This document shows positions 56,301-64,000 of a stretch of 64,000 nucleotides of DNA, piece by piece. The translations under genes were made by a program, and so were the position numbers. Source of the stretch: Rhizophagus irregularis. Lineage: Eukaryota; Glomeromycota; Glomeromycetes; Glomerales; Glomeraceae. The notes below the pieces were generated by a model that was given only the letters and a program-made list of their open reading frames with translations, searched no databases and had not been told where the DNA came from. The DNA is taken from contig NC_089433.1 of assembly GCF_026210795.1 (NCBI RefSeq), forward strand, positions 4,303,001 through 4,367,000, read 5' to 3'. Position 1 is the stretch's first letter. Every line of letters starts with the position of its first letter.

Positions 56301-56982
56301 ATTCTACAACTACAAAAGGTTGGTCGTCACAAACGACCCATTTAAAAATAAATTCTCAAAATAAATCTGCAGTAAAACGCTAAATATATTTATTAAAACT
56401 CAAACATATTAGTTTTATTGTTAAATATTAAATATATTAATACAAAAAAAAAATTAAAAACTTACGGGAAATTCTTTTATGACAAACTTATCAATCTCAC
56501 TGGTATTTTCTATGTCTGACTCAACTTTATTAGGATGCTTATTTTTTAAGTGTTTATGAAGGTTAGAAGTATTTCCACCAGTTCATTTATACGCTTTACT
56601 TTTTATTTTAAATTATTTATTAATAAATTTACCTATAAAACTTAATAATAATAATTTTTAAATAATATACTTACGAACAGTAATTACATTGTGCCTTTTC
56701 CTTAACTATTGTAAAGTGTGCCCATACTGAACTATAAGTTCTTGATGAACTCTCACTCATTTTGGAGTTCGGGCTTATGGTTAAAATAAAAAAAAAAGTA
56801 TTGATCATCGATTTCAAACCAGGTCAGTCAAGTTTAATAGGGGACTCGGATTTGACTCGACTCGTGATCGACTCGTGACTCGACTTGATATCACGAGTAT
56901 AAAAATTATTTGACTCGTAATCGACTCGACTCGACTCGACTCGAAATTAAACCCGATTTGGCTCGACTCGTTCAGAGCACTA
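53336..56982 (-). mobile_element. Autonomous-type hAT transposon, 3,647 bp
   Basis: The ends are TAGTGCTCCGAACGAGTCGA and the complement of TAGTGCTCTGAACGAGTCGA. Perfect 8-bp duplications TTTAAGAC lie at 53328-53335 and 56983-56990. Subterminal GACTCGACTCG repeats are dense on both ends. It carries one multi-exon transposase gene and about 900 bp of non-coding sequence on the left (53336-54234). Confidence 0.9.
54235..56760 (-). pseudogene. hAT transposase, about ten exons, several in-frame TGA
   Basis: Approximate exons are 56760-56675, 56598-56466, 56379-56172, 56098-55886, 55812-55411, 55346-55258, 55157-54957, 54848-54562, 54492-54432 and 54359-54235, mostly with GT-AG borders. The junction near 56172/56098 does not keep frame as drawn. 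The N-terminus has a BED-type zinc finger (QCNYC, then SNLHKHLKNKH). The catalytic region includes SFTLDAWTSP, LGITVHWI and RCMAHVINLAAQDAL. The C-terminus has the dimerisation motif SVPIERAFSGGTDLVTQKR. TGA codons at 56583-56585, near 56357 and near 55528, and a double TGA near 54658, interrupt it. In most cases CGA (Arg) would fit. The transposase is probably inactive now but was recently whole. Confidence 0.82.
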
Positions 56983-56990
56983 TTTAAGAC

Positions 56991-58088
56991 TCTTTATTTG
57001 ATATATTTGGAATATGTTTCTTCACGAGTAAGATTTGAATTAGAAGTATTATCATTATAATATCCTTTTCCATTTGGGAATAAATCAGGAAATAATAATG
57101 CTTCTAAATCTGGATCATTTATAGCTAAAGGTAATAAAGTACTATCTGGTGTTCTGATAAATCCTGCCATTAAATGAGAATAATGGTAATCCTCATTATG
57201 AATTTCAACATTAAAATTAGCATTAGGAACTACAATATCATTTGGCAAATATGGTGGTGCTGAATTATCATCAGGTAAATGAAAGGCACTTGGAAATGGA
57301 TTAGCTGTTTGTGAACCAGGTAAATCTAAAAGATGTGAATAATTTTTTAAAAAGGGGTTATGTTGTTTTAACCAATTGGCTGCTTCAATTAAAGTATCAT
57401 CAAGCCAAGAATTATTATTTCTTGATGAATTATTATCAAGGTAAGCACCAAGCATTCCAGAATATAATGTTAAAGCACGCATATTTTTTGAAAGGTTCAT
57501 TGATCCAGTTAATGTTCTGTATTCTGTATATATGGCACTTTGACCAGAAGTTCTACCTAAAGAATAATGTATAAATACGGGAGATAAATACATTCGTTTT
57601 CCTATAGGTATGGCTTGAATTTCATTTGGAATGGGATAAAGAAATGGAAATGCATATCTAGTAGTAGGTTTTTTACATGATAAATATACAGCAATGCGTC
57701 GTGGAGGTTTAATGTGAAAAGTTAATAATGATTTAGGTTCAGTTTCTGGGTATGCTTGCAAAAGAGGGTAAGAAAAATTCTCATCATAAGGTAACCATTC
57801 ACATTTCTCAGGATATATTAGACGACCACAAAATGCACATACAGCGCAAATAAATTGATTTAAAATAGATAAATTAAAATTTGATAGCAGGGTTAAGAAT
57901 TTTGTGCTTGGTATCCAAGGGTCAATGGGTGAATAATTTACAATAATAGGCATTGAATTTTCATATCACCAAGATTGGTGAGACTGTAATTGATTTTGTA
58001 ATTGTCTTAACATAATTTCAGGATCACTTTGATGATCAGTAAGAGGATCTGTATCAAAAGTATAATGTTGATATGTATTGAAAGACAT
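56991..58088 (-). pseudogene. Helitron protein, N-terminal portion
   Basis: ATG at 58088 (MSFNTYQHYTFDTDPLTDHQ) with one TGA at 57966-57968 (TGG TGA TAT, CGA would fit), then an open stretch to 56994. It includes a CAFCGRLIYPEKC zinc-like segment and HDPLLFPDLFPNG-type sequence (LEALLFPDLFPNGKGYY), typical of Helitron N-terminal regions. The hAT insertion ends it at TSKYIK. Confidence 0.85.
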
Positions 58089-58149
58089 AGTAATTAAATG
58101 TAAAGTTAAAAAAAAATTATTAAAATTTTAATTTTTTTTAAAGAAAAAA

Positions 58150-58680
58150 AAAAAGGTTCATTTTATACTATGTTAACTGGTCATGATCGGTCATGACCAT
58201 GGCTGATATTGGTCGGTCAAAGGCTTTGTGATCAACTATCTTAAATGCCTAAAATGTTAACTGATCAGGATTGATTATGACTGTGGCTGTTTGGCTGATA
58301 TTGGTTGGCCAAAGGCTTTGTAATTGACTATCTTAAATGCCTAAAATGTTAACTGATCAGGATTTGTCATGGCTGTGCTTATTTTTTTTTAAAGAAAAAA
58401 AAAGTTCAGAATATGCATTATTTTATACTATATTAACTGGTCGTGGTCGGTCATGACCGTGGCTGATATTGGTCGATCAAAGCCTCAAAGGCTTTGTGAT
58501 CGACTATCTTAAATGCCTAAAATGCTAACTGATCGGGATTGGTCATGGCTGTGCTGGTCAAAGGCTTTGTGATCGACTATCTTAAATGCTTAAAATGGGC
58601 AGAATGCTGAAAAATGCTGAAAATGTCGAAAAATGCCGAAAATGCTGAAAAATCAAGAATGCCGAAGGCTGAGAATTCAT
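58150..58680. repeat. Imperfect repeats of GGTCATGACC / CAAAGGCTTTGTGATC type
   Basis: Three to four loose copies of a roughly 110-bp unit with TATCTTAAATGCCTAAAATG and GGCTGATATTGGTCGGTCAA. The GGTCATGACC and GGTCGGTC pieces also occur in the hAT-type element that hosts the Polinton, so this is probably a decayed relative. A GAAAATGCTGAAAAATGCCG simple repeat follows (58600-58660). Confidence 0.55.
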
Positions 58681-58689
58681 TGATTTTTG

Positions 58690-59555
58690 TGCGAAATGTA
58701 TGAATTTTGGCAATTATTATAATATGAAATTTTTTAAATTACCTAACAAATTTATTTAAAAATTTTTATTTTATGGTAAAATCATTACATTTATTTTTTA
58801 ATTGTTTTACTTAAAAAGAATTAGTGAATATATTAACGAAATCAGTGGCAATTTATTATCAAATTTCTTTTTGGATTTTATTTGTAATTTTATTTATTTT
58901 TTCTAAAAATATTAATATTTCAATTAATCAATTGTTAATGATAAATGAAAAAATAAGTTTATCAGTGTCATGTGCTTTCAATAAAAAAGTTTTTTTTATT
59001 TACAAATAAATAATTAATAAATCATTTTTTTTAAATTAGAACATTTATTTTTTTAGTAATTCATAAGTATCATGCTTTAATGTCTTTTAGAAAAAAAAGA
59101 ATAATAAATTTTATTCAAAACGAAAGTTTCAAAATGTACTAATCTTGAAAAGTTTGAATAAAAAGAAACTGAAAAATACTTTAAAAAAAATTAAAGAAAA
59201 AAATTCAAAGCTGTTTTAAAATTATTCATTCAATGAACCTATTATATTCGAAAATAAAAGGTGACCTACGATAAGTAGAGAAAATGTTGTTTCAAGATGA
59301 CATTTATTAACCCATGCAAATCAAAGCAAAGGACCTATAGAAAGAAAAAATGAATTGTTAAAAGTTTTTCAAGATTAATAAAAAGGAAATTAAAAAATAA
59401 ATTTACCAAGAATCTGAGATAGTAAAATGAAATCGAAGAAATCTACAAAACAAAAAAATAAAGAAATGTTAAATCTATTTTCAAGAAAAAAGATAAAAAA
59501 AGTTTCAAATTTACGTTATTATCAATCATCATTATAATTCGCTATCTACTTCTAA
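58690..59555. other. AT-rich spacer
   Basis: No gene recognised. Short AT-rich frames are compositional. Confidence 0.4.
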
Positions 59556-60160
59556 ATCATTGTTCTCATCTTTCTTTTTCGTGTCTTTGTCCTCTAAATT
59601 GTTGTTTTTGTCATCTAGAACCATTTCCACTTCTCTTTGTGTTGATTGGTTAGACTATGGAATCATTGGGTCATTATAATAGAATATTTATCTGAATTAT
59701 CCAAATCGAAATAGGAACAGAAATCTACAAAAGATAAAAGGAAACATTAGTAATGTTTCTTAAGTCAATTCCGAATAGAACGCCACTCTTACAACTTACC
59801 CAGGTAAGTTTCAGGTCTTCAAGGCCGTTCTCTACAAAAACAAAAGAAAAACAAAACGTTAATAACGTTTCTTAAGCCAATTCCGAATAGAACGCCACCA
59901 TTACAACTTACCCAGATAAGTTCCAGATCTTCAAGGCCATTCCCTACAAAAACAAAGGAAAAATGAAACGTTAAAAACGTTTCTTAAGTATTAAAAAAAA
60001 CCTTTGTCCCCAATGAACTTACGAAATCGTTTCCAAGATTTCAAGAGTCCGTTTCCTATAAAATATAAAAAATAAACGTTAATAAAATTTTTAAAAAGTG
60101 AATTTAAAAACTTTTTGATATTTACCTTTCAAGTCGAGTCCTAAATAAAGTTCTGTGCTC
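59540..60160 (-). CDS. Possible multi-exon gene with tandemly duplicated small exons
   Basis: On the minus strand several 30-40-nt blocks are bordered by AG and GTAAGT. One ends GGACTCGACTTGAAAG (60140). Another near 60045 is ETDS-like. Two near-identical blocks near 59945 and 59825 encode GLEDLEL and GLEDLKL. The last exon, near 59650-59540, reads NQSTQREVEMVLDD onward and ends EVDSEL. The two middle blocks sit in a tandem duplication of about 120 bp. Frames across all junctions were not resolved, and no signal peptide was found upstream. Exon-sized repeats are known in SP7-like effectors of these fungi, but the link is only structural. Confidence 0.35.
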
Positions 60161-60597
60161 CTGATTTTATATTTGAAATTTTTTTTTTAAAAAAAGAAAA
60201 ATCAAAATCCCAAAAAAATTTATATAAAAAAAATAAAAATCAGGTGTAAAACTGAAAAAAATAATGATTTAATAAAATCGAAAAAAATATATTTTTTAAA
60301 AAATAAAAAATAAAACTGATAAAAAAAAATTAAATAACAAAAAAAGCCATAACGGGAAAAAATGTTTATATAAAAAAAAAATTATATAAAAAAAAAGGGT
60401 TTAGTTTATAAAAAAAAATATTACCGATACGAAATTTTTTTTTTATTTAAAAATTGAAAAAAAAGAGATCGATAAATAATTTATCAAATCTGATTTATTT
60501 AGTCCAATTAAATTTGATTGTCAAAAATTATTTTGGTCATTTATTTTTGACGTAATTACAATACGGCCTTGTGCGACATTTGGAACAGAATCTTTTT

Positions 60598-60797
60598 TTT
60601 TTTTTACGATGACAAACGCATATTTATTTAATTATAATACCCTTGTAAATGGTATATTGCTCACAAATACAAATACAAGCTATAGAATAATCTCAATATA
60701 TCCATTGAAATTAAGTATGTAAAACCACTCGCTCTCTTCATGTCAAAGCGATTCCCGTCCCTGATCAACACCTTAACCACTACACCAACCTATCTAG
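60598..60797 (-). mobile_element. SINE-like sequence with tRNA-type A box
   Basis: On the minus strand it begins near GGTTGGTGTAGTGGTTAAGG, a good RNA polymerase III A box, and runs about 200 bp to an A13 tail. The B box is poor (GGGACGGGAATCG) and the acceptor arms do not pair, so it is not a tRNA gene. No clear target duplication was seen. Confidence 0.45.
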
Positions 60798-60807
60798 AGC
60801 TATCTAC

Positions 60808-61031
60808 GCCCAGGGTTCTTTTCTTTTTTTAACTTTAACTTCTCTCAAACCGTCTTCTGATTCTTCAAAATCCATGTCGCTGCGTGTTCCCTGTTTTTTC
60901 TTTATACGCTTTTTGACTTTTTTATATAATCTTCATCCTCCTCTGATGATGACGATGTAGGCAGTGAAAATCCACTACTTTTGATATAGCAAATGGATTC
61001 CGATTCATATACAGTATTGGAATCTGACATT
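60808..61031 (-). pseudogene. Small charged protein, one-base shift
   Basis: ATG at 61031 (MSDSNTVYESESICYIK), then an acidic Ser-rich run and, after a one-base slip in an A6 run near 60930, a Lys/Arg-rich part (KKRIKKKQGTRSDMDFEESE) ending EPWA near 60808. The KKRIKKK cluster could be a nuclear signal. No family recognised. It may be a gene fragment, or the shift may hide an intron. Confidence 0.35.
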
Positions 61032-61391
61032 CTGAGGATGAGGATTTGAAATTAGTGTAGTATGATTAACAGTTTAATATACATCACTTATTATATGTCC
61101 ATGTTAACAAATATTTTATTTATATAAAGAAAATGCGAAATACAGATAAGATAAAACAAAAAGAGAATGATATATTTATAAAGGGATATAATAAAATGGA
61201 AAATGAGAAATGTAGAGAATGAAGAATCAAAAAAATAGAACTATCAAAGTAAAAAAGTGAAATGTAAAAAGCTAATTAGGGTTATCCAAATTATTATTGG
61301 AATCAGTGGTGGCAAGAACGTCTGAAGCGATATCTGCTAATTTTTGTAATTTGTTAACACGAAAAGATGATCTCGGTTTTCTTTTTGTAGG

Positions 61392-62389
61392 TTATTTGGG
61401 TTGTTGCAAGTTTTTATGGATTGTTTTCGCGTTAGTATGTGTGTTTGCTGCTGGTGGAGTAGAGATTGTTTTCACGTTAGTATGTGTATTTGCTACTGGC
61501 GGAGTAGAGATTGTTTTCACGTTAGTATGTGTATTTGCTGCTGGCGGAGTAGAAGAGGAAGTGGTATTTGTTGTTGAAGTAGGAGGTAGTTGAGGCTTGA
61601 TAGGTGATGCATCAGGACTTGAAACAGGTGATTTTAAGGAATTTAGCCATGACATACGTTTTGTTGGGGATGAAGTAATAGGAGATTGTTGGCCTTGAAG
61701 GAAACTAAAGTTGTGTAGCTCTAAATAGAGCTTGCCTTTGATTGATGATAGTGTGCCTGAAAAAAAAACAGATGATCCTCGTTTAACAATAGTGGTTTGA
61801 TTCATAAACCTGCTACCGGTTGGGTGAAATAATGTAATTGACACTTCAGTAGGTTTATCTTTTGATAAATAATCGGTAATAACACAATCTATTTGAATAC
61901 CAATATCAGTAATTAGAGCAGGTTCAGATGCCACAGCGATACCAACTACATTAATTTGGTGTACTGGAAGATTTTCGGGCAATATATCCAAAATAGTGGC
62001 CGAAGTTAAGATAATCTAAATTGGTTAATAATAATTTTTTTTCAATATTCTTTCCCTTTTTTTCTTGAAGTTTAATTAATGACAACAAAAATACATGATT
62101 AAATTTTATTTATTTACAAAAATTGAATACTTACGTCAAGTTCATTATTTTTAGCACTTTTACTAAATTTAGAGTTTGCAATTGATAAAACTTGTCCTTC
62201 GCTCAATTTCGGTACATAACATGGCTTAGTTTCATCTACAGGATAAAATACTGTAATGTTGAAAGTTTGTACAGCCTCTCCCTCCTCCTCGAGCCGAGCG
62301 TATCCAAGAGCAGAACCTATGAAAAAGTCACTCAAGGTTCTTTCTTTATAATCTGATACGTAAAGTATCGTCGAAAGTTGGGCAGGCAT
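61392..62389 (-). CDS. Two-exon gene of unknown function, possible OB-fold domain
   Basis: Exon 1 is 62389-62135 (start MPAQLSTILYVSDYKE; the in-frame sequence before this ATG is non-coding in style). The intron is 62134-62016, with GTAAGT and TTTAG borders. Exon 2 is 62015-61392. The join is in frame and gives 292 residues. The centre (INVVGIAVASE, then IDCVITDYLSKDKPTEVSIT and KGKLYLELHNFSFL) has the strand pattern of OB-fold single-strand DNA-binding proteins; this is a by-eye suggestion. The C-terminus is Pro/Ser/Thr-rich with three copies of a 15-residue block containing TPPAANTHTNVKTI. This is the best-supported intact host-style gene in the window. Confidence 0.65.
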
Positions 62390-62399
62390 TATTGATGTA

Positions 62400-63490
62400 T
62401 ATATATAAAGACAGGTAAAAGAAAATAGGAAAAGAAAAAAATTTTTTTTTTCATTCAAATTAAAAGGACTAGATAATTTATTATCAGTCACCAGAAATGT
62501 CACATGCAAATCATTTTCATAATAAATCGATTTTGTGTAATGTTAATCCAACAACTTTATTTTATAATTAAACGTCAAATTCCAAATGTACCACGCTTGT
62601 GTAAATTACAAAATTTATAGATAATCATGTGTTCTATAAATTTTATCATTACTTTCCATTTTAGTAATTTTTTTTTTCGTTTTACATTTCGTGCAAAAAA
62701 CCCTTAAAAAAAGCTTTTCTTTGAGATTAAAGTTGAGAAATGGAGTAAAAAATATTTTTAACAATAGTAATATATGCAAATTCACGAGAAGAAAATGTTT
62801 TTCTAAGTTATTAATGACGGTCAGTTAGGTAGTTTTTGTGTAAAATGTAAAAAATTGGATTTTTTTTTATTATAAGGAGCTTTTTAATATAAAAAACGAA
62901 AAAAAAGTATATTAAAATCATTTATTTTTGTAAGTTATCAATATCCTCTCGTATCTACAACTCTTCAATTATACTTGTTAGTTATACAATACTATATGCT
63001 AATACTAATTTCTCTTCTCTAGGCGATCTGGAATTATTTTTGATGATTTGGAATTTCTTATTTTTTCAGCTTAGAAATTTTGCCTAAAGTAAAGATAATT
63101 ATTTTTTTTCTCATACTACCATTACTTATTTTATAACTAATATGTATTGTTTGTCCTTTTTTTTATGTAGGTTTAATAGTAGTTAAAAATTATTTTTGAC
63201 GATTTCTTAATTTTCGTGATGGACGTCAAATAATATTAATTAATCAGATGAAAACAAGTTGATTATTCATGTGAGTTTATTTTTTGCATAGATAATTTTG
63301 TATTCATATAGGATAGATTTATTTTTATGTAGAACAATTATTTTTTCGTGTATAATAGAAATTTTTTTATCAATTTTCATAGATAAATAAATATAAATTT
63401 ATTTTTTTTTAAATATTTTATGCTGCCATCAAAATTTTTTTTAATATTTTAATTAAAAATAATTTATTTTTTTTACAAATTACTATAGCA
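62400..63490. other. AT-rich spacer
   Basis: No gene, RNA or repeat that I can support. Confidence 0.4.
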
Positions 63491-63493
63491 TAA

Positions 63494-64000
63494 CACTAGT
63501 CGAAAAAGGAATATTTGGCCTTAGTAAAATTCGGCCTATATTCGACTAAAATTAAAAATTCGACCTTAATTAGCAATGATCTACGATTAGACATTGGTCG
63601 AATAACCAACCATGCTGGTCGAATAGCCATGTCACGCATTACGCGTATCAAAAGTTTAAAAAAGAATCTTATGCATTCTTTTTTAAACTTTTATTCCTTC
63701 TTTTCCTCGTCCTTTGGCTCTATAGGCGCGGAAAAAAACAAAAAAAAATTATTTTATTTTCTTTTTAAAAATTTTAATGTGGCCCTTTCCCTTTTCGTAG
63801 TAATTCTATGGGAATACTGGTCGAAACCACGCACCGGACTTTGGATAATAAGGTAAATGGGAAGGGAAGTCGTTTTTTTTACTTTAGAACCGGTTTTTTT
63901 TACTTTAGAAACGTTTTAACGTTTCTTTTTTTTCTTTTTCTTGCAGGTATTGCCGGATGAAACGAGCTTCGTGATAATAAAAAAACTAAGATTCGTAAGT
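63494..64000 (+). mobile_element. Left end of a CACTA-like element, cut by the window edge
   Basis: It begins CACTAGTCGAAAAAGGAA, followed by subterminal TTCGGCC and GGTCGAAT repeats, the style of CACTA (EnSpm) transposons. Exon-like blocks with AG and GTAAGT borders occur at about 63803-63851 and 63949-63993. The right end and any transposase are outside the window. Confidence 0.4.
63650..63692. repeat. Perfect 18-bp stem with 7-base loop
   Basis: AAAAGTTTAAAAAAGAAT (63650-63667) and its exact complement (63675-63692) flank CTTATGC. It lies in the subterminal region of the CACTA-like end. It may be another small element or part of the terminus. Confidence 0.8.

Larger units (their letters stand above)
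48381..58088 (-). mobile_element. Helitron with Rep-helicase gene, hit by three later insertions
   Basis: The coding strand is minus. The Rep-helicase frame starts at ATG 58088 and ends at 48569, and the 3' terminus (hairpin plus CTAG followed by T) is at 48381-48419. The 5' TC end lies to the right of 58088 and was not placed. Removing the insertions at 50314-51401, 51538-52006 and 53336-56982, with their target duplications, brings the pieces of one large protein back together. TGA or TAA codons at 57966-57968, 50122-50124, 49393-49395 and 48712-48714 show that it is decayed. Confidence 0.85.

Noticed and set aside
60720-60797. tRNA gene
   Set aside because: The A box is good, but the acceptor stem does not pair and the B box is poor; it fits a SINE head better.
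1-64000. Alternative genetic code in which UGA is sense
   Set aside because: UGA also serves as a normal terminator here, Trp is encoded by UGG, and one UGA has a CGA counterpart in the sister copy, so mutation is simpler.
1-64000. CRISPR array or prokaryotic replicon
   Set aside because: The tandem repeats lack regular unique spacers and all recognisable families are eukaryotic.

Overview
The window looks like repeat-rich nuclear DNA of an arbuscular mycorrhizal fungus, most likely Rhizophagus or a relative in Glomeromycotina. The reasons are strong AT bias, GT-AG introns in short exons, a protein-kinase fragment of the type expanded in these fungi, and a mixture of Polinton, Ty3, Helitron, hAT and LINE sequence. 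No housekeeping gene was recognised. The organism call is inference from composition and gene families.

Left and centre (1-34165). Positions 1-2519 are a decayed end piece of one Polinton/Maverick-like element. A broken LINE follows (about 2690-4680), then a 649-bp inverted-repeat element. From 6346 to 34165 there is a three-level nest. A small hAT-type element (8-bp duplication GTCACCAT) was split by a complete Polinton-like element of about 14.35 kb with 473-bp terminal inverted repeats (6394-6866 and 33333-33805). The helicase gene of that Polinton was then split by a 13,057-bp Ty3/gypsy retrotransposon with 1,378-bp LTRs (19107-32163). The Polinton carries a divergent set of genes: zinc-ribbon protein, chromodomain integrase, aspartic protease, Gag-like protein, coiled-coil protein, A32-like packaging ATPase, adaptor-like and F-box-like proteins, protein-primed-type DNA polymerase B and an SF3 helicase. 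No double-jelly-roll capsid gene is visible. A Ty3-like Gag and a retropepsin occupy the morphogenesis slot, and they are linked by a textbook -1 slippery run. The Ty3 element is also unusual: its Pol carries a thymidylate-kinase-like domain after RNase H, and its long Gag carries repeated CxxC modules.

Right part (34166-64000). AT-rich spacer contains a 1,520-bp nested palindrome flanked by TTAA, a kinase fragment, a short Helitron helicase relic and several MITEs. An unrecognised gene of roughly 690 codons lies at 45976-48041, broken by two one-base homopolymer shifts. It is followed by a large Helitron (3' end at 48381, Rep/helicase start at 58088, minus strand). The Helitron was hit by a 1,088-bp non-autonomous hAT, a 469-bp TA-flanked MITE and a 3,647-bp hAT with its own multi-exon transposase. 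The last 6 kb holds tandemly duplicated exon-like blocks, a SINE-like piece, a small charged-protein ORF, a two-exon gene at 61392-62389 and the start of a CACTA-like element.

A common thread: nearly every premature stop in otherwise open element genes is TGA where CGA (Arg) would fit. In one case the window holds both versions (TGA at 1727-1729, CGA at 32538-32540). This fits loss of methylated CpG. The exceptions, two UGA codons at module boundaries of a Ty3 element whose LTRs look identical, may instead be recoding signals.
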